Shown here: positions 40,295 to 50,116 of the stretch, piece by piece | How the letters are laid out: every line of letters begins with the position of its first letter | Position numbering within the stretch: position 1 is the stretch's first letter | NCBI RefSeq assembly: GCF_002238045.1 | Contig: NZ_NBYO01000002.1 | Coordinates: forward strand, 1-64,000 | Length of the DNA: 64,000 nt | From: Notoacmeibacter marinus | Lineage (GTDB): Bacteria; Pseudomonadota; Alphaproteobacteria; Rhizobiales; Rhizobiaceae | Direction of reading: 5' to 3' | Notes under the pieces: model-generated | The model's input: only the letters and a program-made list of their open reading frames with translations | The model's database searches: none | Told to the model about the DNA's origin: nothing | Translations under genes and position numbers: made by a program

Positions 40295-41480
40295 ATTGGA
40301 CCGAGGCCTGATTGTCGACGTCCGGTCGCCCCCGATCAATCTGATCCAGTAGGACGGCCGCGCCTGCAAGACCGGAATGGGTCGAAACCTCCATCCGTCG
40401 GCGTATCTCCGCAAACCCGTCCTTTTGCGCCGCCCGCGCCGGCTCGCTTTCGAGCAGACGGGCAATTTCACGCGCCACATTGGACGCGCGTCCATCGAAA
40501 TCGTGGAGTTCCGGAATGACGGGACGGTCAGCGACGAGATTGGGCAGAGAGGTGGACCAGACGGGAATATATTGGTGCGCCCACCAGGCGATCCGGTCGA
40601 TCCGGTAGGTCGATACGAAAGGCAGACCGGCCAGGGCCAGTTCGAGGGTAACCGTGCCTGACGCGGCAACGGCCACATCTGCGCTTTGGAAAGCCGCGTG
40701 ACGCGCTTCTTCACCGACCATAACTTCCACATCGCGCGGCCAGTCGGCGACGCTTTCCCGAACGAAATGTTCGATTCGCGAAACTGTCGGCAGGACCAGC
40801 CTCGGCCGGTGCCCGAGCTCATCGAGAATATCGATAGCCTTGCGGTAGCGCGGCAGAAGCACCTTGGCGTCGCGGCTACGCGATCCCGGAAGAAGCAACA
40901 GCGTCTGGTCCGGTCGAACTGCCCGGCCGCAATGCGAGTCGTAACTTCTGCGAAGGCTGTCGAGACCGGCTAGCCGATGGCCGACATAAGTGGCCTCCGG
41001 CCCGCCGAGCCGCTTCAGCGCCTCCGGCTCGAACGGCAGAAGGCACAAAACGTGGTCGATATAGGACCGCATTTCCCTGGCGCGCCAGTGCCGCCAAGCC
41101 CACACCTGCGGGCAGACCAGATTGACGATGGGAAGGTCCGGCAGGGCTGCTCGCACTTTCCTTGCGACACGATGGGTAAAATCGGGATTGTCGACGATCA
41201 GCAAAGCATCGGGTCGGGCGCGAATGATCTCTGCGGAGACGTTGCGAATATGGCCGAGCAGCTTCGGCAGGCTGGTCAGCACCGCCGATATGCCTTTGAT
41301 CGAAATGTTTTCCGGGTCGATGAGCGAAGCCTGACCCAGCGCGCCAAGGTGTTCGCCTCCGGTTCCGATCAGTTCGACATCGCGTCCGGCGATCTCGCCG
41401 AGATGCCTGATGAGATCGGCTGCCAGGACGTCGCCGGATTCCTCGCCGGCCACCACGGCGATTTTGAGTGCATCACTCAT
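40293..41480 (-). CDS. lpxB: Lipid-A-disaccharide synthase
   Basis: A 395-residue glycosyltransferase (GT19) that links UDP-diacylglucosamine and lipid X to form the lipid A disaccharide. Signatures: IAVVAGEESGDVLAADLIRHL at the N-terminus, LIVDNPDFTHRVARKVRA, and LLLPGSRSRDAKVLLPRY. The longer frame to 41675 is not family-like; the start is the ATG at 41480, which overlaps the lpxI stop by four bases. Last gene of the supercluster, ended by a strong hairpin. Confidence 0.95.
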   Translation of the reverse strand: MSDALKIAVVAGEESGDVLAADLIRHLGEIAGRDVELIGTGGEHLGALGQASLIDPENISIKGISAVLTSLPKLLGHIRNVSAEIIRARPDALLIVDNPDFTHRVARKVRAALPDLPIVNLVCPQVWAWRHWRAREMRSYIDHVLCLLPFEPEALKRLGGPEATYVGHRLAGLDSLRRSYDSHCGRAVRPDQTLLLLPGSRSRDAKVLLPRYRKAIDILDELGHRPRLVLPTVSRIEHFVRESVADWPRDVEVMVGEEARHAAFQSADVAVAASGTVTLELALAGLPFVSTYRIDRIAWWAHQYIPVWSTSLPNLVADRPVIPELHDFDGRASNVAREIARLLESEPARAAQKDGFAEIRRRMEVSTHSGLAGAAVLLDQIDRGRPDVDNQASVQ

Positions 41481-42331
41481 TCTTCGCCTCCGTCGATTCC
41501 CCAGAGATACAGTCCAGCCGTGTCGGCTGCGGTGATAGTCCCATTCAAATCCAAAATCAGCGAACGCCCTGCCTCGACAGCGATACCGGACAGGCCAGCC
41601 GCCACAGCCTGCCGAACGGTTTCCGGGCCGATGGTCGGCAGATCGCTGCGTTCGTCCTGGCCAGGCTTGGCGCACTTTACCAATACGCCGCGCCGCGATC
41701 CGGCTATCCGTCCATGATCGCGAAGAGCCGCGACTCGGTCCAAAAGCCCCTCGGTACCCTCTATGCCTTCGACGGCGACTGCGCGTGTGCCGAACACCAC
41801 GACGGCCTGTCCGATATCCAGGTGTCCAAGTTCCTTGGCCGCACGGTATCCCGCAACAATAGCGGCCTTGTCAGCTTTGTTTGGCGCAAGCGCCGATATT
41901 GGGCCGGATGGCGTGATCAGTTCCGGCATAACGGCCTGAATGGGCAGGAGTTCGACACCCAGTTGCTCAAGGGCGTGGTGGGCCGTTCGCAGGAGCGCGT
42001 CGTCACCAGCAACCAGTGAACGCACAGCCCGCGGTAGAACGGGCAACAGGCGAAGCGGCAAACGAATGGCCTGCCATCGCGGGCGGCGAACAACACCTCC
42101 GCCCATGACGATCTGTTTAACGCCTTCCCGCCGCAGGATCGCTGCCAGCGCCCGCAGATCCTCGATCGGCGCGCGGAAAACGGGAATGGCACCGAAATCG
42201 CGATCCGCCTCCCCGTCGATTGCGAGGATGACGACATCGCGCCCGGCTTTTACGAGATGTTTGGCAAGCAGGAGCGGCAGGTCGCCGCTGCCCGCCAGCA
42301 CTCCGATCCTGCCGTCGTCATCGCTTGCCAT
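41477..42331 (-). CDS. lpxI: UDP-2,3-diacylglucosamine diphosphatase LpxI
   Basis: A 284-residue LpxI (DUF1009) enzyme, the alphaproteobacterial replacement for LpxH: it hydrolyses UDP-2,3-diacylglucosamine to lipid X. Family signatures: IGVLAGSGDLPLLLAKHL at the N-terminus, the middle SLVAGDDALLRTAHHALEQLG, PNKADKAAIVAGYRAAKELG and VKCAKPGQDERSDLPTIGPETVRQA near residues 217-238. It sits between lpxA and lpxB, consistent with its pathway place. Two bases separate its start from the lpxA stop region. Confidence 0.95.
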   Translation of the reverse strand: MASDDDGRIGVLAGSGDLPLLLAKHLVKAGRDVVILAIDGEADRDFGAIPVFRAPIEDLRALAAILRREGVKQIVMGGGVVRRPRWQAIRLPLRLLPVLPRAVRSLVAGDDALLRTAHHALEQLGVELLPIQAVMPELITPSGPISALAPNKADKAAIVAGYRAAKELGHLDIGQAVVVFGTRAVAVEGIEGTEGLLDRVAALRDHGRIAGSRRGVLVKCAKPGQDERSDLPTIGPETVRQAVAAGLSGIAVEAGRSLILDLNGTITAADTAGLYLWGIDGGEE

Positions 42332-42332
42332 A

Positions 42333-43166
42333 TTACATCAAGGGCGCATCGTCTTGCGAACCGGCCTCGCCGACCTCGCGGCGAGGTCGCATGACGGGCC
42401 GCTTGCCGCGCCTCTCCAGAAAATCAACGATCTCGGCGACGATCGGATGGTCGCCATATCGATCCCGCGCCTTGTCCAGATTGGCAGCAATGTTGCCGCT
42501 ATCGGCGTAGATGATCGCATAGGCGGAGCGCATCGTATCGATATCCGAGCGCTTCATACCGGCCCGACGCATGCCGATCAGGTTGAAGCCGTGTAGAACG
42601 GCTGGATCGCGGGCGGCAAGGCCGAAGGGGATGACGTCGTGGCCGACGGCGGAAGCGCCGCCGACGAAGGCATGGTGGCCGATTCGCACGAACTGAAGAA
42701 CGGCGGTGAACCCACCGATGCTGGCATGATCGGCGATCTCGACATGCCCGGCCAGAGCGCTTGCGCCGCCGATGATCACATGATCGCCGATATGACAATC
42801 ATGGGCGACATGGCACTGGGCGAAGAGATGGCATTGTTCGCCGATCAGGGTCTTTCCCGTGCTGTTGCTGGAGCCGACATGAACTGTCGCACCCTCCCGA
42901 ATGATGGTACCCTTGCCAATGGTCAGCGTTGTATTTGCACCTTCATGACGGAAGTTCTGCGGCTGGCCGCCCAAAACGGCAAAGGGGTGAACGATGCATC
43001 CTTCGCCCAACGTCGTCCTGCCGCTTACGCTGACATGGCTGAGAAGCTGTACGCCCTCGCCCAGCACGGCGTCGGACTGGACATGGCAAAAGGGACCGAT
43101 CCGGACATCGGCGCCAAGTTCGGCGCCATCCTCGACGATGGCGCTTGGATGAATGGTGGCAGCCAT
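42333..43166 (-). CDS. lpxA: UDP-N-acetylglucosamine acyltransferase LpxA
   Basis: A 277-residue acyltransferase, first step of lipid A synthesis, transferring a 3-hydroxyacyl chain from ACP to UDP-GlcNAc. It shows a left-handed beta-helix of hexapeptide repeats (IHPSAIVEDGAELGADVRIGP, VQLLSHVSVSGRTTLGEG, VHVGSSNSTGKTLIG), the catalytic His in CHVAHDCHIGDHVIIGG, and the C-terminal helices. The start ATG at 43166 overlaps the fabZ stop by one base. The very C-terminal residues (RRGKRPVMRPRREVG) are a basic extension. Confidence 0.96.
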   Translation of the reverse strand: MAATIHPSAIVEDGAELGADVRIGPFCHVQSDAVLGEGVQLLSHVSVSGRTTLGEGCIVHPFAVLGGQPQNFRHEGANTTLTIGKGTIIREGATVHVGSSNSTGKTLIGEQCHLFAQCHVAHDCHIGDHVIIGGASALAGHVEIADHASIGGFTAVLQFVRIGHHAFVGGASAVGHDVIPFGLAARDPAVLHGFNLIGMRRAGMKRSDIDTMRSAYAIIYADSGNIAANLDKARDRYGDHPIVAEIVDFLERRGKRPVMRPRREVGEAGSQDDAPLM

Positions 43167-43636
43167 CAGCCGGTCGTCTCGGAATCGCCCAGCATGGCCG
43201 AAACAGTTGCTTCGGCGACCTTTTGTCCCGATACGATGGCGACACAGGCAAACCGCCAGATGTTGCGGCGCTGTTTTTCTTTCTTCACATGAAGTTCGAG
43301 CACATCGCCGGGGCCGACGGGTTTGCGGAATTTCGCATTGTCGATGGTCATGAAATAAACCACGCTCTTGCCGCCGCCACCGGTATGGCGCGCACAAATT
43401 GCGCCAGCCGTCTGCGCCATCGCCTCGATGATAAGAACGCCCGGGAAGACCGGCTGGCCCGGAAAATGCCCCATGAACTGCGGCTCGTTGGCGGTCACGT
43501 TCTTGATCCCGATGGCTTCCTCATCGTCCTGAATGCTGACGATGCGGTCCACCATGAGAAACGGATAGCGATGCGGCAGAAGGTCCATCACTTCCTTGAC
43601 GGAAAGGCTCGGCCGCGTTTCATCCAATTCGATCAT
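43166..43636 (-). CDS. fabZ: 3-hydroxyacyl-ACP dehydratase FabZ
   Basis: A 156-residue hot-dog-fold enzyme that dehydrates 3-hydroxyacyl-ACP in fatty acid elongation, competing with LpxA for the same substrate pool. The catalytic His is in [24 protein letters not shown] (about residues 54-77), with the conserved Glu further along that helix. It lies between lpxD and lpxA, overlapping each by one to four bases, and so is balanced with lipid A synthesis. Confidence 0.95.
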   Translation of the reverse strand: MIELDETRPSLSVKEVMDLLPHRYPFLMVDRIVSIQDDEEAIGIKNVTANEPQFMGHFPGQPVFPGVLIIEAMAQTAGAICARHTGGGGKSVVYFMTIDNAKFRKPVGPGDVLELHVKKEKQRRNIWRFACVAIVSGQKVAEATVSAMLGDSETTG

Positions 43637-44685
43637 GTCCTGTCTTCACCCTTCTTGCGTTCGCCGGGGCGCGCCAGGCGTTGAATGGCGGCCGTAAGGC
43701 GGAAAAACTGGCGTGCCGGCATGGCGGGCGCTCCCGCCCAACGCTCTCCGGCGGGAATATCGTTCATGACGCCGGCCTTCGCGGCGATCTGGGCCCGGGA
43801 GCCGACCTTCAAATGGTCGGCAAAACCGACCTGTCCACCGATAAGAACGCCGTCGCCGATGGTGACCGAACCACTAAGACCGGTCTGTGCGGCGATCGCA
43901 CAAGCTTGTCCGATCTGAACATTATGGGCGATCTGCACCTGATTATCGATCTTCGTGCCAGCGCCGATGACCGTATCGTCGAGCGCACCGCGATCGATGG
44001 TGACGTTGGCGCCAATCTCCACACCGTCCTGAATGATAACCCTGCCGATCTGCGGTACCTTCTGCAGCCCACGCGGCCCGGGCACGTACCCGAAACCGTC
44101 CTGACCGATCCGGCTGCCCGCATGAACGACCACGCCATCGCCAAGATGCGCGCATTGAACCGTGACGCCCGGCCCGATGAAACAGCCTCGACCGATCGTG
44201 ACATTCTGGCCAATGATCGCATGCGGAGCGATCACGGTGCGCGCCCCGATCCGAGCGCCGGGGCCGATAACCGCGAAAGGCTCGACGACGACACCGTCCT
44301 CCATAGCCGATTCAGGATCGACGGAAGCCTTATCGGAAAGACCTTCGGCGCCGGTCACGGGCGATGGGACGACAGCCTGGGGATAAAGACGCGCGGCGAT
44401 TGCTGCAAAAGCCGCCTGCGGCTGATCGTGCGTCAGCGTCGCGATGCCAGAGGGCACTTTGTCGGCCAGTTCGGCAGGTAGCAGGACGGCTGCTGCATGA
44501 AGGTCCATCAGTTGATCCGCATAACGCGGAGCGGTAACAAGCGTTAGATAACCGGCGCGCGACGAGGCCAGGGAAGACAGGCCTTCGATGCGCTGCGATG
44601 GATCTGCGCCGTTTGGGTCGAGCTTGGCGCCGGTCAGTTCAGCGACCTCGTCCAAGGTCATGGGTGTGCTGGGCGAAAAGAACAT
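43633..44685 (-). CDS. lpxD: UDP-3-O-acylglucosamine N-acyltransferase LpxD
   Basis: A 350-residue acyltransferase, third step of lipid A synthesis, that adds the N-linked acyl chain. The N-terminal uridine-binding domain (about 1-100) is followed by a long left-handed beta-helix of hexapeptide repeats ([23 protein letters not shown] and onward). The catalytic His is expected in [17 protein letters not shown] (about residues 238-254). It overlaps fabZ by four bases and lies 77 bases after bamA, separated by a terminator-like hairpin. Confidence 0.95.
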   Translation of the reverse strand: MFFSPSTPMTLDEVAELTGAKLDPNGADPSQRIEGLSSLASSRAGYLTLVTAPRYADQLMDLHAAAVLLPAELADKVPSGIATLTHDQPQAAFAAIAARLYPQAVVPSPVTGAEGLSDKASVDPESAMEDGVVVEPFAVIGPGARIGARTVIAPHAIIGQNVTIGRGCFIGPGVTVQCAHLGDGVVVHAGSRIGQDGFGYVPGPRGLQKVPQIGRVIIQDGVEIGANVTIDRGALDDTVIGAGTKIDNQVQIAHNVQIGQACAIAAQTGLSGSVTIGDGVLIGGQVGFADHLKVGSRAQIAAKAGVMNDIPAGERWAGAPAMPARQFFRLTAAIQRLARPGERKKGEDRT

Positions 44686-44699
44686 GCATCCCTCAAATC

Positions 44700-44737
44700 A
44701 AAGGCCCGCCAATCCGGAAGGATTGCAGCGGGCCTTT
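44700..44737 (-). terminator. Rho-independent terminator/attenuator between bamA and lpxD
   Basis: On the minus strand an AAAGGCCCG/CGGGCCTTT outer stem and a CAATCC/GGATTG inner stem with a GGAA loop form a tall hairpin between the bamA stop and the lpxD start. It probably lowers read-through from the bamA operon into lpxD. Confidence 0.75.
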
Positions 44738-44762
44738 CATATAATTGCAGTGGCGAGTCGGT

Positions 44763-47108
44763 CTAGAACTTCGAGCCGATACCGAAGCTGAAGCGCTGCA
44801 CTTCGTCCTCGTCCTTCTTGACGAGCGGCTCGGCGTAATTGACTTGCAGCGGGCCGAAAGGCGAATCCCACTGAATGCCGACGCCGATGGACGCTCGCAG
44901 CCCGTCGGACTCGTCCACGCCACTGAACGGCGTGCCGCCCACCGTTGCCACGTCGGAAAACACCGCGCCACGGAAACCGAGGCTTTCGGGCAGAACCGGC
45001 ATCGGGAACGTCACTTCCGCCGAAGCGTGAGCATAGGCCTGGAAACCCAGATGATCGCCGGAATCGATCGGACCGATGCCGTTATGTTCGAAGCCGCGTA
45101 TGATTTTGTTGCTGTTGCGGAACAGATCGAATGTGCGCAGATCTTCGCCGCCCCAGGAGTCGACATAACCGCCGCCGACCGTTCCGACGAACGCCAGATC
45201 GTATTCCTGATTGAGCAGCGCGTAGTACTGGCCCCGCGCGGTCAGCTTGTAGTAGCTAGCGTCCCCACCGAGACCGGCCAGTTCCAATTCGGTCTTGCCG
45301 TAGAGGCCTTCCCGCGGCTTGGACAGGCTGTCCACCGTGTTGAAGGTCAGGCCGAGCGTAACCGCCGAAGTGTGCCAGTCGCCCTTCGACACATCGCGCG
45401 CGATGAAGTTGGACAGACCGCACGTATTCGCGCCGGTCGAGGAATTGGTGATCGTGCAATCGTCCAGATCGTAATCGTCAACCTTGTAGGTGTAGCCGAT
45501 CTGTGCGGACAGCGCTTCGGTGATGGGCAGGCCGAAACGAACCGTACCACCCGTCGTTGCCGTATCGTACTTCTTCTGGTCCGTCGTCGAACGGAAGAGG
45601 TCGAAGCCAGCCGAGATACGCCGACCGAGAAAATAAGGCTCGGTGAACGAAATACGGTAGTTGCGCGACTTCTTGCCACCACCACCGGCCAGCCGGATGA
45701 ACTGGCCGCGGCCGAGGAAGTTGCGTTCGGTCACGGACAGTTCGACACTCGGCCCCGAATTGGCGCCGCCAGTCGAGTATCCACCGCCGATGGTGAACTC
45801 GCCGGTGCTCTTCTCGACCACATCGACGACCATGACCACCTGGTCGGGCTGCGAACCCTGGGTGGTGGATACATTGACGGATTCGAAGAATTTCAGGGCT
45901 TCGAGCCGGCGCTTGCCGCGCTGAACGAGAACCTGGTTGAAGGCATCGCCTTCCGCCAGATCGAATTCACGGCGGATGACGTAATCGCGCGTGCGATCAT
46001 TGCCGCGAATCTCAATCCGCTCGACATAGGTGCGCGGTCCTTCATCGATCGTATAGACCACCGAGATCGTGCGGTTCGCGATATCGCGATCACCGCGCGG
46101 GTTGACTTGGGCGAACACGTAACCCTGCCCGGCGACAGATTCCGAAAGCGCCAGAATGGAGTTTTCAACCTCGAGGGCGGAGTAGTAGTCGCCCTGCTCC
46201 GTATCGACTTCCCGAAGCAGGTCGGCGCCGTTGACATCAGGAATTGTGGAGTCGATCGAAATGTCGCCGAAGCGGTAACGCTCGCCTTCGGAAATGGTGA
46301 AGGTGACCAAATACTCGTTTTCAGCGTCGTTCAGCACGCCATCCGAAGAGATGATCTGAAAGTCCGCATAACCGCGATTGTAGTAAAAGCGGCGAAGCGC
46401 TTCCTCATCGGCACGCAGCCGGGCCTGGTCGTAAACATCGTTACGGAACAGGAAGGACAGAATATTGGAACGCTTGGTCGAGATCACATCGCGCAGACGG
46501 CGATCGGAATATGCGTTATTGCCGACAAATTCGATACGGTCGATCTTCGTGCGATCGCCTTCCTGAATGTCGTAAATGATGTTGATACGGCCGTTACCGA
46601 CTTCGCTCACCTGCGGCGTCACCGATACATCCGAACGACCGATGCGCGAATAGACGTCACGGATCGCCTCGACGTCCTGATCGAGTCCGGCCTGGCTGAA
46701 GGTCCCACGCGGTTGAAGCTGGACCGCAGCGGCAAGCTGTTGGTCCTTTGCCTTTTTGTTGCCGCGGAAGATGACGGCGTTGACTGTCGCATATTCGGAC
46801 ACTTCGACAACCAGCGTACCGCCACGCTGCGTCACGCTGACATCGGAGAACAGCCCCGTACCGTAAAGCGACTTGACGGCCTCATCGACATCCGCCGGGC
46901 CGTAGTTCTGGCCCGGCCGAATGCCGGTGTAATTGATGATCGTCTGATCGTCGACACGCTGATTGCCGCGCACGTCTATCCGGCTGGCAGTCGCAGCAAA
47001 CGCCGCGTCCGCGCTGAAAAGAAAGGCTGCGCCAGTGACGGGGCCGACCAGGCCGACGGTCAACGCTGCAGCCGAAACCGCACGGGTGAATTTGGAAGGT
47101 GCCATCAT
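44763..47108 (-). CDS. bamA: Outer membrane protein assembly factor BamA
   Basis: A 781-residue Omp85 protein, the core of the BAM complex that inserts outer-membrane beta-barrel proteins. A signal peptide (about 1-35, ending FAAT) precedes five POTRA domains (about 37-420; each with a G-x-V/L-F repeat, e.g. YGTGLFSDVSVTQ), followed by a 16-strand barrel. The barrel's closing signature is the final residue Phe (GIGSKF) and the RGFEHNGIGPIDSGDHLGF segment near residue 656. Upstream, rseP is transcribed toward it. A single-base mismatch CtrA-like site (TTAA-N7-TTAC) sits about 100 bases before the start. Confidence 0.96.
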   Translation of the reverse strand: MMAPSKFTRAVSAAALTVGLVGPVTGAAFLFSADAAFAATASRIDVRGNQRVDDQTIINYTGIRPGQNYGPADVDEAVKSLYGTGLFSDVSVTQRGGTLVVEVSEYATVNAVIFRGNKKAKDQQLAAAVQLQPRGTFSQAGLDQDVEAIRDVYSRIGRSDVSVTPQVSEVGNGRINIIYDIQEGDRTKIDRIEFVGNNAYSDRRLRDVISTKRSNILSFLFRNDVYDQARLRADEEALRRFYYNRGYADFQIISSDGVLNDAENEYLVTFTISEGERYRFGDISIDSTIPDVNGADLLREVDTEQGDYYSALEVENSILALSESVAGQGYVFAQVNPRGDRDIANRTISVVYTIDEGPRTYVERIEIRGNDRTRDYVIRREFDLAEGDAFNQVLVQRGKRRLEALKFFESVNVSTTQGSQPDQVVMVVDVVEKSTGEFTIGGGYSTGGANSGPSVELSVTERNFLGRGQFIRLAGGGGKKSRNYRISFTEPYFLGRRISAGFDLFRSTTDQKKYDTATTGGTVRFGLPITEALSAQIGYTYKVDDYDLDDCTITNSSTGANTCGLSNFIARDVSKGDWHTSAVTLGLTFNTVDSLSKPREGLYGKTELELAGLGGDASYYKLTARGQYYALLNQEYDLAFVGTVGGGYVDSWGGEDLRTFDLFRNSNKIIRGFEHNGIGPIDSGDHLGFQAYAHASAEVTFPMPVLPESLGFRGAVFSDVATVGGTPFSGVDESDGLRASIGVGIQWDSPFGPLQVNYAEPLVKKDEDEVQRFSFGIGSKF

Positions 47109-47325
47109 AGGGCCTGCTTACCTCTGTGTCGTATCATCCGGGCCGTATGTCCCGCACACGTACCCCAGACCGTATGGCCGGGTTCGGCCCACGTAACAAG
47201 GTCCGGGGTTAATCCTCGTTTACTAAATCTGCCGTCGTTGCATTCTGGACACGCCCATTCTGCACGGATGGTAAAGAGTTCCTAAACATCAGGAATCGCT
47301 TACATCCATACCCCCGCCCGGTGGT

Positions 47326-48465
47326 CTAGCAGCCAAAAATGTCGTTGAACAGTACGAATCCCATGAAGATGAGAACCGCGACAAATCCGACACGATAACC
47401 GATTTCCATCAGCCGTTCGGAGACCGGCCGGCGCATCGCGGCTTCCACCGTATAGAAGACCAGATGGCCGCCATCGAGCGGAGGGATCGGCAGAAGATTG
47501 AGAAAACCGATGCCGACCGACAACAGCGCCATGAGTTCGACCAGTCGCTCGAACCCTTGCGATGCGGCCTGGCCAGCCAGATCGGCAATTTTCACCGGCC
47601 CGCCCAATTGGCATTTATCCTCCCGTCCCATCGCAAAGCGCCGCATGAAGTTGAAGGTCCGCTCCAGAATGGAGCCGGTCTCTTCAATCGAGCGGACGAA
47701 GGCGGCAGGCAGGCTCATGGTCTCATGACGCACAGCCTCGCTGTCGCGGCCCATGGACGTGATACCGACAATGCCGATGCGCACGGTGTTGCCGGCGGAA
47801 TCGGTCTGCTCGATGTAGCGTGGCGACGCTTCCAGTTCCATATTGCGACCATTGCGCTCGACCAGGAAGGTGATGCGGTCGCCAGTGCGGCCCGAAACAT
47901 ATTTCTGAATATCGGAGAACTCACTGATCCGTCGGCCGTCGACGGCCACGACACGATCGCCCGGTGCGAACCCGGCAGCTGCCGCCGGCGATTCCGGCCG
48001 CACCTCATTGACCACCGGCTCGATGACCGTGCGTCCGTAAAGGCTGAGAAAGATGGTGAAGACGACGATAGTAAGAATGAAGTTCGCAACGGGACCGGCC
48101 AGAACGGTCAGGAAGCGTTTCCAGACGGGCGCCAGGTGAAAGGCGCGGCGCCTTTCGTCTTCCGCCAGATTGGCCGCCTCCGGCGATGGCGAACTGGTCA
48201 CCGTCATATCGCCGACGAATTTCACGTACCCGCCGAGAGGAATGGCCGACAGCTTCCAGCGCGTGCCGCCGCGATCGGTAAAGCCGGCGATTTCCGGCCC
48301 GAAGCCGAGCGAAAACGTCGTCGCGCCGATGCCGCACCAGCGGCCAACGAGATAGTGCCCCATCTCGTGAACGAACACGACGACCAGAATAACGAACAGA
48401 AACGGTAGGATCGTTCCGATCAGCAGACCGTCCGTTGAAAAAATTGCCGAAATCAGATCGTTCAC
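47326..48465 (-). CDS. rseP: RIP metalloprotease RseP
   Basis: A 379-residue site-2 zinc protease that cleaves membrane-bound anti-sigma factors during envelope stress. The zinc motif HEMGH lies in VVVFVHEMGHYLVGRW (about residues 30-45) and the third ligand in NLLPIPPLDGGHLVFY (about 338-353). One PDZ domain is at about 120-210 (including AAAAGFAPGDRVVAVDGRRI). At least three hydrophobic helices are visible. It lies 42 bases after cdsA on the same strand. Confidence 0.95.
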   Translation of the reverse strand: MNDLISAIFSTDGLLIGTILPFLFVILVVVFVHEMGHYLVGRWCGIGATTFSLGFGPEIAGFTDRGGTRWKLSAIPLGGYVKFVGDMTVTSSPSPEAANLAEDERRRAFHLAPVWKRFLTVLAGPVANFILTIVVFTIFLSLYGRTVIEPVVNEVRPESPAAAAGFAPGDRVVAVDGRRISEFSDIQKYVSGRTGDRITFLVERNGRNMELEASPRYIEQTDSAGNTVRIGIVGITSMGRDSEAVRHETMSLPAAFVRSIEETGSILERTFNFMRRFAMGREDKCQLGGPVKIADLAGQAASQGFERLVELMALLSVGIGFLNLLPIPPLDGGHLVFYTVEAAMRRPVSERLMEIGYRVGFVAVLIFMGFVLFNDIFGC

Positions 48466-48507
48466 GTGCCTACCGGCTCCCCGTCAGATCGTTCACGCCA
48501 CACTGTG

Positions 48508-49347
48508 TCAGCGTTGCAGAAGCACCGTTTCGCCGAAGACATCGAAACCGCCCAGCGACAGGCCGATGGCGTAAAGACAAACGGCGGCGACGACAAGACC
48601 GTCCACCCGATCCAGAACACCGCCATGTCCGGGAATAAGATGGCTGGAATCCTTGACGCCCGCGCGCCGTTTGGCGCCGGATTCGAAAAGATCGCCAAGC
48701 TGCGCGGCAATCGAGAGAAGAAGGGCGATGGGCAGAACGGCCCAGACCGAATGGCCGGCATGCAGGCTGATGACGGCAAAGCCGCAGAGAGACGCCAGAA
48801 GAGCACCGCCTATCGCCCCCGACCACGTTTTTCCAGGGGAAATGGATGGCGCCAGTTTCGGGCCGCCGATCGCCTTGCCGGAAAAATAGGCGAAGATGTC
48901 GGTGCCCCACACCACCGCGAAAAGAAAAAGGAGTGCCGCCAGGCCTCCGGCGCCCGAACCGCGAATGGCGATCATCGCAAGGGCCGGAAGGCTGGCGTAG
49001 AGGAACCCGAAGGCCAGCGTGTGCGACAGCGAGTCTTCCCGTTTCGCCGTGACCGATGCAATCACCGCAAGAACGACATAGAGCCCGAGGATCATGGCGA
49101 GGGCGGCGGTTCCGGTCAGTCCGAAAAGCAGCGCTAAACTGGTCAAACCAAGCGCGGAAGCAATGCAAGCCTTCCAGAAGGCGGGGGCCTGTCGCCCGAA
49201 CATGGTGAACCATTCATAGAGAATGGCGGCGCTCGTCACGATGGCCAGCAACCGGAACGGCACGCCACCGGCCCAGGTCAGTCCCAATGCGACCGGTGCA
49301 AGAATCAGCGCTGAAATAACGCGGGTAACGAAATTGCTGGACGCCAT
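48508..49347 (-). CDS. cdsA: Phosphatidate cytidylyltransferase
   Basis: A 279-residue membrane enzyme that makes CDP-diacylglycerol from phosphatidate and CTP, feeding all phospholipids. About eight hydrophobic helices; the CdsA signature is GDLFESGAKRRAGVKDSSHLIPGHGGVLDRVDGL (about residues 226-259), in which Asp and Gly residues bind CTP and Mg2+. It is three bases from uppS and 42 from rseP, all on the minus strand. Confidence 0.94.
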   Translation of the reverse strand: MASSNFVTRVISALILAPVALGLTWAGGVPFRLLAIVTSAAILYEWFTMFGRQAPAFWKACIASALGLTSLALLFGLTGTAALAMILGLYVVLAVIASVTAKREDSLSHTLAFGFLYASLPALAMIAIRGSGAGGLAALLFLFAVVWGTDIFAYFSGKAIGGPKLAPSISPGKTWSGAIGGALLASLCGFAVISLHAGHSVWAVLPIALLLSIAAQLGDLFESGAKRRAGVKDSSHLIPGHGGVLDRVDGLVVAAVCLYAIGLSLGGFDVFGETVLLQR

Positions 49348-49350
49348 CAG

Positions 49351-50073
49351 CTAGGCCGTCGCCGTCTCGGCGGCGCCGAGCCCGCCATAGCGGCGTTCCC
49401 GACCGGAGAATTCAGAGATAGCCGAAGCCAGATCGTCGAGGCCGAAATCCGGCCAATGCGTCTCGACGAACAGAAGTTCGGCGTAGGAAAGCTGCCACAT
49501 CAGAAAATTGGACAGCCGTGTGTCGCCGCCGGTTCGGATCAGCAGGTCGAGGGGCGGATCGCCCGCCGTATCGAGACGCGACGAGATCAGATCTTCCGAT
49601 ATTTCGCTCGCATCCAGGTTTCCCGCCGCCGCCTCCAGGGCAAGGTCCCGCATCACGCGGGCAATCTCGTCTCGCGAGCCATAGTTGAATGCGATATTGA
49701 GATGCAGCCGTCGATTGTCCACGGTCAACATTTCCGCCTTGCGGATCAGGTCGAGCAAATCGTCCGACAGCGTGTCGCGATTACCGATCATCCTGACCCG
49801 CACGCCGTTTTCGTGAAGCTTCTTCAGATCCCGGTCGACAAAAAGACGGAACAGGCCTAGCAGATCGGAGACTTCCGCCTTGGGCCGCGACCAGTTTTCC
49901 GAAGAGAATGCATAGACGGTCAGAACCTCGATACCCAGATCGCCGGCGGCGCGCACCGTGCGGCGCAGAGCCTCCACGCCGGCCCGATGTCCCGCCGAGC
50001 GCGGCAGACCACGCGCGGCCGCCCAGCGACCGTTGCCGTCCATGATAATCGCCACGTGGCGCGCGGCTGCCAT
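49351..50073 (-). CDS. uppS: Isoprenyl transferase (undecaprenyl diphosphate synthase)
   Basis: A 240-residue cis-prenyltransferase that builds the C55 carrier of peptidoglycan and O-antigen precursors. Signatures: [32 protein letters not shown] at the N-terminus (catalytic Asp in IMDGNGRW), SSENWSRP, and [18 protein letters not shown]. The start ATG at 50073 has AGAGGAA ten bases upstream; the longer frame to 50181 is not family-like. Operon neighbours are frr upstream and cdsA downstream. Confidence 0.95.
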   Translation of the reverse strand: MAAARHVAIIMDGNGRWAAARGLPRSAGHRAGVEALRRTVRAAGDLGIEVLTVYAFSSENWSRPKAEVSDLLGLFRLFVDRDLKKLHENGVRVRMIGNRDTLSDDLLDLIRKAEMLTVDNRRLHLNIAFNYGSRDEIARVMRDLALEAAAGNLDASEISEDLISSRLDTAGDPPLDLLIRTGGDTRLSNFLMWQLSYAELLFVETHWPDFGLDDLASAISEFSGRERRYGGLGAAETATA

Positions 50074-50116
50074 CAGCGCGGTTCCTCTCCCATCACTGTT
50101 TTGCGAAATACGATCG

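Noticed and set aside
44745-47285. Very long plus-strand open frame (846 codons) opposite bamA
   Set aside because: BamA on the minus strand is unmistakable; the long antisense frame reflects GC-rich codon structure and has no family resemblance. The same applies to the long frames opposite pyrG, clpA and thrS.
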